DNA from: Escarpia spicata
Lineage: Eukaryota; Annelida; Polychaeta; Sabellida; Siboglinidae
Length of the DNA: 64,000 nt
Direction: 5' to 3'
NCBI GenBank assembly: GCA_963995525.1
Contig: OZ023214.1
Span: 53,896,339 to 53,960,338, forward strand
Every line of letters starts with the position of its first letter. The stretch's first letter is position 1. The notes beneath the pieces are model-generated. The model was not told the origin of the DNA, did not search any database, and saw only the letters and a program-made list of their open reading frames with translations. Position numbers and translations under genes: made by a program. Below are positions 47,201 to 51,892 of this stretch, piece by piece.

Positions 47201-48661
47201 TTTGAAGTGGGAAATTCTAATGAAATCATACAATCTCCGATGGCAGACTTATTGAGATACGCCCCTAATGCTTGACCAATAAGTGCCTAGAGCTTCTTTG
47301 AACATGACACTGCGATGACGCATCGAATGCCCGTTTCCTTGACATTACACTTGCAACAACTGTTATAATGCCATACAATGCACCATGCGGTCATTACATT
47401 TTAGTAGATACAGCGCCAAAACAAATTTGGCAACACAAACAAGAGTAATATTCACAGGTTGGTGTCAAATTGTGAAGAGTAGGCATTAGTGACATCGGGC
47501 TTTCCATGCAATTTAAATTATATCTTCAACAAGTTTGTTGTAATAAACTGCTGGCATAATATTCTTGATCGTAGTTGCTAATGGTTAGTTTTAATTAACT
47601 CTTAGATACATAGGCCAAAAAAGCCTTTTGTTTCCCTTTAACTAATATTGAAACAAATCACAATAAAATAACACAAGAGTAACATTTTGTACCATTAATT
47701 TCTCTACTTATTTAGTCACAAGGTGGCAGATCACACAGTGGGAACTTTTCTTATTAAAAGATTTGGTATCAACATTGTCTTGTATGTACTAAAATGGAAA
47801 CAACAGACATTCAGGCTGTACAAAATACATTTCAAGCAGAATAGAAAACCTGAACTAATTCAACTAAACAACATGCAGTTGATGTCGACCTAAACGATTG
47901 AGCTGAAAACCGATATACCGGTATGTAATGTAGCCATCTGTATACATCAAATTACAATAAAAGTAAATGGTCAAGTAGGTTTAAGGCATTGCACTTTGAA
48001 AATGATTTGTTTTACTTTCTGGTTCAAATTCCTTCAGAGTAGTTGCTCAAGGCTCTTTTACTTTAATCAAGATATTTTTTATTTTGTAGAATGCTATTTT
48101 GTAACTTAATTTCATTATCGCAAACACATAATATAAAAACATTAGTAGTTTATTTATAAATATTTACTGGAAAGTTTGAATCACCAGTTGCTGTCAGATG
48201 GCATCTGTTTTAATTTCCAAGAGAACAATTAAAATGCATGTTCTGGGCCAGACTCATTTCTTGGCCAGTTCATGAAGGCGAGCAAGAATTGGATAAGCAA
48301 GATTAGGTATTATATATGCTCACAGTGCTAAAAAACAACACCAGACAATATAGTATTCTGTGTTAATTCAAACTGTCCTTTATCGATTGCCGAGTGGTTC
48401 AACAGAATAGCCAGCAGGTCGGATTCAAATCAGGCAAATTGTCAATATTTTCAAAGAGAAATTCCCAGAATATTTGGTAATGTTAAGGCTAAGCAGTTGC
48501 ATGTTCCTTTTAAATGTGCCATTTAGAAAACAATTTTTATTTCAACACTGTACTACAAGTATAATGAATTGCAGGAATCAAGTCTTCGACACACGGAGGA
48601 GCTAGCACGCGAGTTGGACTTTCTCAAGCAGCATTTGACAGCATCGCACGACAGCAGTTGA
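54..48661 (+). CDS. CCDC150: CCDC150-like coiled-coil protein: gene overview, 18 exons, N-terminus outside window
   Basis: Eighteen exons with AG/GT borders (one GC donor) join into 2,427 nt: 808 codons and a TGA, with no internal stop and matching phases at every junction. The product is almost entirely charged, Leu-rich coiled coil, with no membrane segment or enzyme motif. Recall of vertebrate CCDC150 (about 1,100 residues) gives collinear matches: NRLAYEKGRLEKKVEQL, SLRKALEKCREDK, LQTEIELLAKCQVDM and THKWFKSKFDQL. The first 300 or so residues must lie to the left. CCDC150 has no firmly established biochemical role; a structural coiled-coil function is inferred. Other long coiled-coil proteins are possible, but the collinearity argues for CCDC150. 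Introns carry a different tandem array each, plus nested transposons. Exon coordinates are given separately. Confidence 0.85.
180..385. repeat. CA/ACATGC-rich microsatellite
   Basis: Interleaved CA, ACATGC and ACTCACC motifs, ending in a C-run followed by CACACAC. All six frames are open only because of the simple repeat; there is no coding evidence. Confidence 0.85.
440..1122. repeat. TG-rich minisatellite, left part
   Basis: About 680 bp built from tgtgtgtgttgtgtggtc-type units (16-20 bp, with TATG variants). The same unit resumes at 3701, so one array has been split by the LINE between 1123 and 3700. Confidence 0.85.
1123..3700 (-). mobile_element. 5'-truncated CR1/L2-type LINE, broken frames
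   Basis: On the - strand, in order: the C-terminal half of an endonuclease domain (3660-3005; VPVIYRPPDSE, then PTHVSGHTLDLIITR), reverse transcriptase (about 2900-2050; SSAFDTVDHNILL, GVPQGSCLGP, YADDNQVY) and the C-terminal region (1984-1387; CNALLIGLP, GDRAFKVAAPKLWNSLP). The YADD catalytic box is kept, but the pieces lie in different frames, so the copy is dead. The 5' part, with the start of the endonuclease, is missing. The 3' tail (about 1123-1386) is AT-rich. It is inserted antisense in the intron, inside the TG array. The clade assignment is from motif recall. Confidence 0.85.
3701..4098. repeat. TG-rich minisatellite, right part, reaching the exon 2 acceptor
   Basis: It resumes ggtctgtgtgtgttgtatgg, then about a dozen perfect 10-bp cctgtgtgtg units (3846-3965), then 20-bp ggtctgtgcctgtgtgt units. 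It runs directly into the acceptor of exon 2, giving that exon a TG-rich rather than pyrimidine-rich 3' splice site. Confidence 0.85.
4099..4208 (+). CDS. CCDC150: CCDC150-like, window exon 2
   Basis: The exon follows an unusual TG-rich, pyrimidine-poor acceptor (gctgtgtctgtgtag) that is itself the end of the TG array. It reads VARLAVEGRCQEDVSVSQL, then KEQLKEESRDKTQALAK, and ends in phase 2 (TG|gtgcgt). The split codon is completed to Cys by exon 3. Coiled-coil heptads are evident. Confidence 0.8.
4366..5066 (-). repeat. Tandemly duplicated 3' UTR of the second LINE, split by a SINE
   Basis: A block of about 110 bp at 4366-4475 recurs at 4898-5008, and a block of about 56 bp at 4838-4893 recurs at 5010-5066. 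The order A-SINE-B-A'-B' shows an A-B tandem duplication with a SINE inserted between A and B of one copy. It abuts the end of the LINE coding region at about 5105, so it is probably its 3' UTR. Confidence 0.7.
4491..4825 (-). mobile_element. tRNA-derived SINE, family 1, copy 1
   Basis: On the - strand it has a tRNA-like head with B-box GGTTCGAATCC (about 4768) and a 3' tail gcgctatataagaa-like with CTTTGAGCAGTCCTGAGGAC. Other copies are at 33864-34180 (+), 37505-37844 (-) and a 3' part at 32580-32676 (+). A TACAATA on both sides may be the target duplication. Confidence 0.85.
5067..6130 (-). mobile_element. 5'-truncated CR1/L2-type LINE lacking the YADD box
   Basis: The - strand reads STAFDAIDHDFLV, GVPQGSVLGPLLFSIYYA, then jumps to DVKARLALRYLLLNEAKTE, then (in another frame) LHRLEMDQRSAVHVI and LQELHWLPV, ending near 5105 with a LKTFLF-like end. 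The segment that should hold YADD is deleted at about 5800-5830. It is a dead copy of a family different from the 1123-3700 LINE. Confidence 0.83.
6131..8098. other. Intronic sequence with no recognised feature
   Basis: AT-rich intron of exon 2-3. I see no exon, transposon end or tandem array that I can support here. The open frames at 6438-6797 are short and unremarkable. Confidence 0.6.
8110..8222. repeat. (CA)n microsatellite
   Basis: Two long CA runs (8158-8220) with CACACCC and GCACAC interruptions. Confidence 0.95.
8372..8396. repeat. (TA)n microsatellite
   Basis: About 12 TA dinucleotides, directly upstream of the acidic-repeat minisatellite. Confidence 0.9.
8560..8915. repeat. Imperfect 30-36-bp minisatellite with an open acidic reading frame
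   Basis: Units resemble gacatgggcagagatgacga followed by a short variable part and gaacatgat. On + they read DMGRDDDEHD, DYMGRDDDAEH and similar in a 153-codon frame starting at 8452. Other frames of both strands are also open (e.g. TTPNTTTWAEM), as expected when unit lengths are multiples of three. It lies within an intron and no splice sites tie it to the gene, so I treat it as a minisatellite. Confidence 0.7.
8916..10464. other. Intronic sequence, origin not recognised
   Basis: It contains a GC-richer, CG-containing stretch (9000-9400) and a short dispersed motif (gtcagtcaaaattc, 9666; cagtcaaattctgacagcc, 9758). It looks transposon-like in composition but no termini or protein motifs could be identified. 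Confidence 0.45.
10465..10642 (+). CDS. CCDC150: CCDC150-like, window exon 3
   Basis: Good pyrimidine-rich acceptor (ggtttttatttcag) and donor (GAG|gtaagt). It supplies the third base of a Cys codon, then CETEKEVSCLRSQLDETQ and, later, QKEVDTLRDQLKTAQEEK and LLEKDSLLDE. It aligns by eye with the human CCDC150 stretch rich in LLEEKERFQ. It is 59 codons plus one base and ends in phase 0. Confidence 0.85.
10700..11677 (-). mobile_element. Probable LTR retrotransposon remnant: LTR, primer-binding site and leader
   Basis: Read on the - strand, TGGTGTCAGAAGTGGGAT at 11296-11279 is what a primer-binding site for the 3' end of tRNA-Leu should look like. Just before it (one base apart), a segment ending ...TTTCA would be the 5' LTR, extending to about 11667 or 11677, where TGTTATCC or TGCAAC could be its start. 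Downstream (to about 10700) is GC-rich sequence unlike the flanks. No second LTR and no gag or pol motif was found, so it is a fragment. The Gypsy versus BEL class is not decidable. Confidence 0.55.
11911..12072 (+). CDS. CCDC150: CCDC150-like, window exon 4 (54 codons)
   Basis: The acceptor is gctgtgacag. The exon reads VNQAVDAMTEEKNRLDVELQ, then ARSEVASQRNAFITLAQTN, and ends RVSSLEEQQ at CAG|gtgggt. The last 12 nt of this exon and the first 8 nt of the intron are the first unit of the 20-bp minisatellite that follows, so the true donor is the first of many near-identical sites. Confidence 0.85.
12061..12640. repeat. 20-bp minisatellite grown from the exon 4 donor site
   Basis: About 28 units of the form gaggagtggcaggtgggtga. 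The first unit (12061-12080) consists of the last 12 coding bases of exon 4 and the first 8 of the intron, two mismatches from consensus. Many units keep CAG|gtgggt. The last few units are 21-27 bp, with an extra tggtg. All frames of the complement are open (Pro/Thr/Ser/His-rich), without coding meaning. Confidence 0.9.
12986..13177 (+). CDS. CCDC150: CCDC150-like, window exon 5 (64 codons)
   Basis: The most recognisable exon. NQQMKLSVCLHETQEHKN is followed by RLAYEKGRLEKKVEQLQ, close to the KLAYENGKLQIKVKQLE block of human CCDC150 as I recall it, and it ends CHKLLEAKYTK. The acceptor is tgtgcgacag and the donor AAG|gtatgt. Phase 0 at both ends. Confidence 0.9.
13529..13720 (+). CDS. CCDC150: CCDC150-like, window exon 6 (64 codons)
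   Basis: The acceptor is tgatgtgttag. It begins SQTDLSEYNKQYELLESHS, continues with KVEDLELVIEMRDKAIQENE and ends SLKEAQALK at AAG|gtgcca, a weak donor. Phase 0 at both ends. The next exon is 8.4 kb away, beyond the 35-39-bp array and the 74-bp satellite. Confidence 0.85.
13850..14398. repeat. 35-39-bp minisatellite copying the exon 7 acceptor, left block
   Basis: About 13 units such as gttcagggccaactaacaag followed by tgttgtttgctacag. Each unit reproduces the 3' end of intron 6 (ttgtttgct-tag) and the first 10 bases of exon 7 (GTTCAGGGCC). Later units diverge to gttttggggcctacaaacta. Two further units lie next to the exon at 22020-22085. Confidence 0.88.
14399..14573. other. Unique segment between the acceptor-derived array and the 74-bp satellite
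   Basis: It begins gcttgttgtgacatggtttt and leads into the satellite. Together with 21427-22020 it may be the flank of one large insertion that carried the satellite into the 35-39-bp array. No terminal inverted repeats were found. Confidence 0.4.
14574..21083. repeat. 74-bp satellite array, about 88 units, 6.5 kb
   Basis: Unit: ggcacttaacaacagcatac, tgacggcactctaaccagac, atgtcttgtgtggacagtgg, acacaactagtcgc. The period of 74 is confirmed at many positions. Variant units form higher-order blocks (see findings). It carries no ORF of size. It lies in intron 6 and ends exactly where a 335-bp MITE begins. Confidence 0.95.
21084..21418. mobile_element. MITE with TIRs and 8-bp target duplication, hAT-like
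   Basis: The left end is CGCACTTGTATAG and the right end the complement of GGCACTCGTGTAG. It is flanked on both sides by CTAGTCGC (21076-21083 and 21419-21426), an 8-bp direct repeat as made by hAT transposases. A relative lies at 31875-32147 with inner blocks such as gacccacctc and atgttgaatgatgg shared. It is non-coding. Confidence 0.78.
21427..22019. other. Intronic sequence between MITE and exon 7 repeat units
   Basis: AT-rich, no recognised element. Possibly the right flank of the insertion that holds the satellite. Confidence 0.4.
22020..22085. repeat. Acceptor-derived minisatellite, right block touching exon 7
   Basis: Two to three units (ggttcagtattgtttgcggt, ggttcagggtctacagatta, tgtattgtttgctgtag) of the array seen at 13850-14398. 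The last one is the real acceptor of exon 7. Confidence 0.88.
22086..22255 (+). CDS. CCDC150: CCDC150-like, window exon 7
   Basis: The acceptor ttgtttgctgtag is followed by GTT CAG GGC CTG. It reads VQGLQQNLFAAEVDTCRVTE, then TLETVLQSHQQVQVTIEQLE and GNKDAVISRLKSQ, ending in phase 2 (AT|gtgagt). The spacing of VTETLETVLQSH matches a CCDC150 block. The acceptor and first bases of this exon are the core of the minisatellite at 13850-14400 and 22020-22085. Confidence 0.88.
22256..22688. other. Short intron 7, no feature apart from a small GATGACCTT repeat
   Basis: 432 bp. The last 50 bp contains gatgacctt repeated four times before the exon 8 acceptor, one more case of a local repeat abutting a splice site. 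Confidence 0.6.
22689..22782 (+). CDS. CCDC150: CCDC150-like, window exon 8
   Basis: The acceptor is gatgaccttgcag. It completes an Ile codon, then reads TDKKQTIQQLRKDMSSLRDE and ends IAGMETGGSSE at GAA|gttagt. The donor is slightly non-consensus. Using the next AG, six bases downstream, would shift the frame and hit a stop, which supports this acceptor. Confidence 0.82.
22870..23030 (-). mobile_element. tRNA-derived SINE of a second family
   Basis: On the - strand: a tRNA-like head ggtagcactggtcgagcagt followed by tagagtgcc, a B-box-like ggtctagtttg, then the tail ctttcggaagagac, a motif widespread in invertebrate SINEs. It is distinct from the GGTTCGAATCC family elsewhere in the window. 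Confidence 0.7.
23031..23804. other. Intronic sequence with a short dispersed repeat
   Basis: Nothing coding. The segment 23451-23515 (ttagaatactggattgtttt and following) is similar to 52993-53057, so it is a piece of an unnamed interspersed element. Confidence 0.6.
23815..24090. repeat. 45-bp minisatellite, 6 units
   Basis: Units begin aatgttgtgcactgtctacc and end aaagatacacaattg. The period of 45, a multiple of three, keeps several frames open on both strands. Confidence 0.93.
24240..24950. repeat. 47-bp minisatellite, about 15 units
   Basis: Unit: cactggcactgaatggactg followed by tcccagtgatgggagtgg and cacagtgta. The 47-bp spacing is measured at 24311, 24358 and 24405. Some units carry a 4-8-bp insertion (gtgaatgatgg). 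Confidence 0.93.
25090..26185. repeat. 24-bp minisatellite, about 45 units
   Basis: Unit gggagttagatcctgggctg + tcaa. Because 24 is a multiple of three, a 267-codon frame (LDPGLSRE repeats) stays open on + and a TPLTAQDL frame on -. The right part shows a 48-bp dimer (alternating SRELDPELSGEFDPGL). No splice sites join it to the gene. Confidence 0.93.
26297..26466 (+). CDS. CCDC150: CCDC150-like, window exon 9
   Basis: The acceptor is gtgctgtgtcag. It reads VVSLRKALEKCREDKVCLSE, then AQDARDKLHTQLRRVSDDFE and ends KSHLLKELRTA plus AG of a split Arg codon (AG|gttggt). SLRKALEKCREDK matches the SLQKALGVAREDN block of human CCDC150 as I recall it. A degenerate copy of the exon end reappears in the intron at about 26502-26522. 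Confidence 0.88.
26528..27822. repeat. 36-bp minisatellite, about 36 units, filling intron 9
   Basis: Unit gttagactgatgctgtgagt + taagagcagtgtttgt. It runs from 60 bp after exon 9 to 20 bp before exon 10. Long frames on - (LTHSISLTQTL, and HQSNTNTALNSQ in another frame) are repeat artefacts. The same unit reappears at 30348-30582 inside another array. Confidence 0.95.
27843..27969 (+). CDS. CCDC150: CCDC150-like, window exon 10
   Basis: The acceptor aggtgttgtag lies 20 bp after the end of the 36-bp array. It completes Arg, then reads EKATEDMRREVATYEARLAN, then LTEQLAKEREKSVRKTSRDV and TE|gtagag. The KEREKSVRKTSRDVTE block resembles human TERETTKKVAQREVAE. Phase 0 end; the donor is weak. Confidence 0.85.
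27970..28573. other. Intron 10, no feature seen
   Basis: 600 bp of AT-rich intron with no array; the only intron in this part of the gene free of visible repeats. Confidence 0.6.
28574..28768 (+). CDS. CCDC150: CCDC150-like, window exon 11 (65 codons)
   Basis: The acceptor cagtgtgttttag precedes GTA AGA AAG. It reads VRKQLENSLSRNAEMSKQNT, then LKQQVSELETDLKETKVKMS and ends KMRRKQDDELHKLQ at CAG|gtcagc. It is a clear coiled coil, phase 0 at both ends. The following intron begins with the 41/36-bp array almost at once. Confidence 0.88.
28810..31640. repeat. 41/36-bp minisatellite, about 2.8 kb
   Basis: Long unit gaacaccacactctcagtca + aggcatggtaccttgctggta (41 bp); the short form lacks about 5 bp (gaacactctcagtcaagg). 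Variation at gcatgg/gcgtgg/gcacgg and ccttgc/cctcgc gives a rough higher-order pattern. It is interrupted at 30348-30582 by 36-bp units of the intron 9 array. Confidence 0.93.
30348..30582. repeat. Displaced block of the 36-bp repeat inside the 41/36-bp array
   Basis: Six to seven units of ctgtgagttaagagcagtgt-type repeat, the same family as 26528-27822, with clean joins to the 41-bp units on both sides (actctcatgctgtgagtt and gagcatggtacc). Confidence 0.93.
31875..32147. mobile_element. MITE related to 21084-21418, with a duplicated left end
   Basis: The left TIR ggcatttgtgtcaaatccgg at 31875 is repeated in diverged form at 31941 (gacacttgtattgaatcc). The right end gattcgacacaagtgcc at 32131-32147 is its complement. 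The inner part gttataacggcgaaattgag is the complement of the left part of the 21084 element. There is no matching 8-bp duplication here. Confidence 0.72.
32148..33733. other. Rest of intron 11; partial SINE, otherwise nothing recognised
   Basis: AT-rich. 32580-32676 is the 3' third of the family 1 SINE. 33225-33305 holds a two-fold repeat of ggtagaacagggtacatctg. No coding signal before exon 12. Confidence 0.6.
32580..32676 (+). mobile_element. SINE family 1, 3' fragment
   Basis: gccagggagtaaattgtgaa, gtgctttgagcagtccttag and gatactgtgctatatagg match the tails of the other three copies. The tRNA-like head is missing. Confidence 0.85.
33734..33802 (+). CDS. CCDC150: CCDC150-like, window exon 12 (23 codons) with GC donor
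   Basis: The acceptor ttgttccttacag is strong. It reads GLCQQLSQLEITKN, then EYVKKLKEQ. The frame and the match to human CCDC150 require the exon to end at GAACAG, where the intron starts gcaagt. This is a GC-AG intron whose other donor positions (CAG|gcaagt) are otherwise perfect, as is usual for that class. Confidence 0.82.
33864..34180 (+). mobile_element. tRNA-derived SINE, family 1, full-length copy
   Basis: The head runs from about 33868 (agtgcagcggtgagagcttc), with B-box GGTTCGAATCC at 33914-33924. The body includes gtatgagtacctggctatag, and the tail gctttgagcagtcttgagga, then actgcgctgtataagaac. It lies in intron 12, sense to the gene. Confidence 0.9.
34410..34571 (+). CDS. CCDC150: CCDC150-like, window exon 13 (54 codons)
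   Basis: The acceptor is gagctattgtttcag. It reads SKMTEGFISEISSLQTEIEL, then LAKCQVDMTQVSQAQQVELH and ends LNTELERKYQ at CAG|gtactc. It matches the human segment EMTNLQKEMQMLAKSQYD in position and pattern. Phase 0 at both ends. Confidence 0.9.
34572..35648. other. Left part of intron 13, AT-rich, possible small MITE
   Basis: aaagtaacagaaaaaagaaa near 34750 and the complementary gttactttctttctgtttct at 35155 could be inverted ends of a roughly 450-bp element. The open frames inside (34897-35106) are AT-rich (Lys, Ile, Asn, Phe) and not convincing. Confidence 0.4.
36128..36614 (+). pseudogene. hAT transposase remnant: N-terminal region fused to C-terminal dimerisation region
   Basis: The first frame (36128-36424) has three in-frame 42-bp repeats (STGPVPKCIRTKRL-like) and then a BED-finger-like start (YPELISVYVGRSYAW). 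The second frame (36366-36614) has the hAT C-terminal hallmark ICHSNADSERVFSVVTKNKT and FRPNLSTSILSSIITHK. The whole catalytic middle is missing and the two parts are out of frame, so no active enzyme can be made. Confidence 0.85.
37505..37844 (-). mobile_element. tRNA-derived SINE, family 1, nested in the hAT element
   Basis: On the - strand the head starts at 37844 (ggagcgcaattagcacagcg), with B-box GGATTCGAACC's complement at about 37780, and the tail ends near 37505. Its 5' end abuts a 32-bp sequence (37845-37876) that recurs exactly at 37162-37193. Confidence 0.88.
38135..38221 (+). CDS. CCDC150: CCDC150-like, window exon 14 (29 codons)
   Basis: The acceptor is gttgtgttgtcag. It reads SVLERERCLEMLHADMEKK, then LLETNVESIQ at CAG|gtgtgt. 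It lies just right of the terminal inverted repeat of the hAT element. Phase 0 at both ends. Confidence 0.85.
38503..38579 (+). CDS. CCDC150: CCDC150-like, window exon 15
   Basis: The acceptor is tcatcatctttaag. It reads VSSSLQDTHKWFKSKFDQL, then HEDGRC plus AG of a split Arg codon, at AG|gtaaac. HKWFKSKFDQL is nearly the HRWFKHRFDGL of human CCDC150 as I recall it, one of the best anchors for the gene identity. Its donor is the first of about 60 near-copies in the 57-bp array. Confidence 0.9.
38580..42118. repeat. 57-bp minisatellite grown from the exon 15 donor, about 60 units
   Basis: Unit: ggtaaacagagtctttgatc, tctcccacaacagacacttc, tctttatgtccactgta. Each unit holds an acceptor-like tract ending cccacaacag, 25 nt, then a donor (TGTAG|gtaaac). 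The first donor is that of exon 15. Subfamilies (gtaaacaaa/gtaaacaca, 54-57 bp) alternate, and a 619-bp block is duplicated. Long - strand frames (DIKRSVCCGRDQRLCLPTV) are repeat artefacts. Confidence 0.95.
42261..42360 (+). CDS. CCDC150: CCDC150-like, window exon 16
   Basis: The acceptor is gctgtatgcatag. It completes Arg, then reads AMLQPMSTRVMESSPADTTL, then VDETTQKATAMIQ at CAG|gtacat. It is less helical and more Ser/Thr-rich than its neighbours. Support comes from the frame match on both sides rather than from family similarity. Confidence 0.72.
42361..43789. other. Intron 16, left part, nothing recognised
   Basis: AT-rich with no tandem array or transposon terminus that I can support. 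43560-43620 has small local repeats (tttaatgtgttgtgtttaat). Confidence 0.55.
43790..46372. repeat. 77-bp minisatellite, about 33 units
   Basis: Unit: tatagggggaggagtccgac, ctaatacatacagtgtgtat, acagggagaggaggtctgac, cttatggattgtatgca. The period of 77 was measured at 43921 and 43998. Variants (gggtcag for agtccg; tacacgtag; tttgtgtacaggaaaa) make a higher-order block repeated at 768 bp. Confidence 0.95.
46415..46475. repeat. Single diverged 57-bp unit in intron 16
   Basis: cattgatctctcccccaata + gacacttctcac + tccactg matches the 57-bp unit of intron 15, 4 kb upstream and separated from it by exon 16 and the 77-bp array. Confidence 0.8.
46515..46661 (+). CDS. CCDC150: CCDC150-like, window exon 17 (49 codons)
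   Basis: The acceptor is ttttacttgtgcag. It reads ASRETISRLTNYATLSQRES, then QLQVMREKLEIERSRALHME and NKLKTFQ at CAG|gtgctc. It returns to strong coiled coil. A lone degenerate copy of the 57-bp repeat unit sits about 40 bp upstream. Confidence 0.82.
46662..48574. other. Last intron (17), no feature recognised
   Basis: 1.9 kb AT-rich, without arrays. It contrasts with all large introns upstream. Confidence 0.6.
48575..48661 (+). CDS. CCDC150: CCDC150-like, terminal coding exon (28 codons and stop)
   Basis: The acceptor is gtataatgaattgcag. It reads ESSLRHTEELARELDFLKQH, then LTASHDSS and TGA. The 3' UTR must follow; an ATTAAA at about 48926 is a possible poly(A) signal. The C-terminal half of the protein in this window is 808 residues. 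Confidence 0.83.
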   Translation, partial: ESSLRHTEELARELDFLKQHLTASHDSS

Positions 48662-49919
48662 CATCTGTACATGGCCCAGTCTCACAACTTAACTTGATCA
48701 ACTTATAAATGCCAGCATATTATTGTACTTCCAACAATGTTCTCAACATCAGTTGCATATATTTTTTTAATGTTATCACTCATGGTGTGTGCATATTGTA
48801 TATATAAATTATATATAATATTGGAGACTGTTGTTTGTTGCTTTGAAGCATGTTTATACTCATTTTGTCCAGTGTTTCTCATGTGCAACTACTTCTATTT
48901 TTGATACAGATTGATACAGAAGTATTAAAAGAAGGGTGAATATTAAACACAAGATCGTAACATTATCATTTGATAACAACTTGGTTACTCGTGGTCTATG
49001 CAATTCAAACAATTCCTGTTTATAACAATAACATCTCAGTATCATACAATCAGTGTAGATTTTATTTCTGTTCAAGGATACACAATTGAAGAATGTTCAC
49101 AGTTCACCTAATTCAATCACTGTTCAGTGAAAGAATAACGTTTTTAAAATGTAAAACTGAACCATGCACTTAGTTGATAGGTAAACCACTGCCCTGATGT
49201 TGATATATTCAGAATATAATTGTATGTAGAAGAGAAAGTAAGAATTTTAAGATCTGGACATGTCTCAAGTAATTCAACCATTAAGAATGATATAACATTT
49301 GGACTTGTAGCCAATGAATTGAAGAAAATCACATAAGTATGAAATGAATGACAGCCTGCTGTGTGTAGCCAAGTGCTATGAGCCAGCTGCCCCCCCCCCC
49401 CCCACACACACACACACCCACCACACATACCCACCACACCACACTCACACCTGCCACAAGTGCTATGAGCCAGCCACATCATGTGACATTCTTATCAACA
49501 ATACTCATCCGTGGATGAATACAACTATCTCATTTTATATGGATTTGCTTCAAAGGGAAAAATTATGATAAGGTACACAGAACATTTTTATGTTAAGTAT
49601 AAAATTAAATGATGCGATCAAAGAGAAAATACTGTTGCTACTAGACAGAATTCCAATAAAATCTAGCATTGTTTGTAGGTATGTTTTGTAGCCAGGTAGA
49701 TGTCAACATTCAATCGAAAGAGAAATTATACAGGTTGGTTAATCAATGAATTTGATTACACTTTACATTTAAATTATTATACATATATATATACATAATT
49801 TCACGTCAAAAATATAGATTCAACTAAACAAATGTGACAGGACAAACCCTCTAATAGTGGGGTACTAATAGTACATCATTCCATCTTACAACACATCATT
49901 AAACCACTTGTCATTTCAC
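48662..49919. other. 3' UTR of the CCDC150-like gene and convergent intergenic space
   Basis: Follows the stop codon. A possible ATTAAA is near 48926. It includes a C-run plus CA microsatellite (49388-49450). No coding exon seen. The two genes converge here with about 1.3 kb between stop and the SPCS1 poly(A) signal. Confidence 0.6.
49388..49450. repeat. Poly-C / CA microsatellite
   Basis: A run of about 14 C followed by CACACA, CCACCACACATAC and similar. Confidence 0.9.
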
Positions 49920-49939
49920 ACAACCTCACTTTATAATTC

Positions 49940-49945
49940 TTTATT
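49940..49945 (-). terminator. SPCS1: Poly(A) signal AATAAA of SPCS1
   Basis: TTTATT on + is AATAAA on -, 117 bp after the SPCS1 stop codon: a sensible 3' UTR length for this small gene. Confidence 0.55.
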
Positions 49946-50061
49946 ACAGGCCAATTAACAAAGTATCTCTTCTAACAAATGACAAGTTGCCATTTTACCA
50001 CACTAGCATTGCTGTTGCAGTAGCAACTAAGTCAACAACGATTGAACACATCTGTCTCGCC

Positions 50062-50187
50062 TTACTTCTTCTTTCCCTTCGACTTGTTGCTTGGTGCAGT
50101 TGAACTGTCTACAGTGTCCTCTGTAATCCTTGGCTTGTGCCACTCAAGACTCTTCATTCTGTAGATTGGCCATGGCGGAAGAGTTAA
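50062..50187 (-). CDS. SPCS1: SPCS1, terminal exon (41 codons and stop)
   Basis: Acceptor gttgactgtttcag, then LTLPPWPIYRMKSLEWHKPR, a Ser/Thr-rich stretch and the lysine-rich end SNKSKGKKK, TAA. PPWPIYR is the family signature. The 3.6-kb intron upstream contains a LINE fragment. Confidence 0.93.
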   Translation of the reverse strand, partial: LTLPPWPIYRMKSLEWHKPRITEDTVDSSTAPSNKSKGKKK

Positions 50188-51858
50188 CTGAAACAGTCAA
50201 CTGCACAACATTAACAATTATTTAAATCACATTTTCGTCAGATGATAAGTGAAAATTTATCTACGACATTTCAACTACCATTAGCAGCCTTCATCTGATT
50301 AAGTTGAATTGTTGAACTTACAAGTTAAATTTATAGTTGTGATCTGAAGAAAATTAGCTTAAATTTTGTCGCAAGTTTTTACAATAAGAAAAACATGATG
50401 TTTCCAGCAGGAACACCAATCACCTTACATGGTAGACCCGTAGCCGGGGGGGAGGGGGGTGAACCCCATTTCTCCAAAATGTGAACCCCTCCTTAAATGT
50501 CATCTTTAAAATGTGTTTTAAAAACTAGGCAGTGAACAGAAGGAATAGCTGATTTGTGCAGATGTTAAAGGGAGAACCTGTATCTAGTAAGTGATCATCA
50601 GTGAATGAATGGAAAGTTTGGCTGTGGAGTCTGTCCCCACTGCCACGTATTAAAAATGGTAGCCATTGGAGGAACTCGCTTCAAAGGACCAATTAGTCAT
50701 GCAGCAGGACTACAGTGTTCCAAGGTCTCCTGCTATATAAACTCCTGGGATAACAAATACTCCAGAATCTACTTTGGGTGGGGCAGCAAAACAAAGAGCT
50801 GGAAATACACCTGGAGGGCAAGAAACTAAAACAAAAAGACAGTTTTGTATACCTGGGTAGACCGGTATGCGGGGACCGTAACTCAGACACCGACATTCGC
50901 AGGGGGATAAAAGCAGGGGCAAACACTTGGAGGAAAGTTGAAGGTGTGATGGGAGACAGGCGAATATCACGTAATCTCATAGGATAGGTGCTCTGTTCAT
51001 GTGTTACCCTGACATACATGTATGGCCTAGAGACGATGACACTGACAGAGAAACAACAAGAGAGGGTGCAGATTTGTGAAAACAACTGGGTAAGAAGAAT
51101 TGTGGGAGTGAAGAGAAATGATGAGTGAAGAATGGAGGAGTTCAGGGAGGAGGTTAGAGTAAAAGAAAGTCTTAAGAAGAAGCTGGTGAGGAGTCGACTG
51201 AAGTGGGCTGGGCATGTGAAGAGAATGGGAGAACGGCTGGCAAACAAAGCAGATGCCCAGAGAGTGGAGGGGAAAAGGAGGCGAGGAAGACCTATCTAGA
51301 CTGCAATGGGAGAACGATGTAAAGAGACTTGGAAGGATTGGGAGAGGAGTGGAGAAAGAGAGGAAAAGATAGACGGGAATGGAAACAGTTGGTAGAGAAA
51401 GTAGTGCAAGATAAGTGAGGAAAAAGAAGAGGAAAACAAAAGAAGATGTGTCTAGGCAAAATTAGAGAAAAAGTTGCTGAACGGTTTCTGAGATACGGTA
51501 GCTAACAGCGGACGTCGGATGCAGAGCGATGGCAATAGTCCCTTGGACCTTCAGGCCAAAGGACTAAAAAGGCGAAGGAAAAATGGAGAACATGTGTAAG
51601 CATTATGCGTGGGGCAGCTCTGTTATGTTGGATAAACCAAGAAAAGGAGTTGTGTATACAGGTGTACACTTATAAAGTTATCTTCTTTTAGGGGACACTT
51701 GTGATTATTACTTAATTCTTTACATTTATAGACAAAAGTAATTGTGGTTTTAACCTTAGGGAAGTATTTCTCTTAAGTTATATAAATTAACACAATTGGT
51801 TTATTGTACAGTAATTCCTCTTGAAAATTTATGAGTACCTGTTTACATGGCCTTTAAC

Positions 51859-51892
<34 letters not shown>
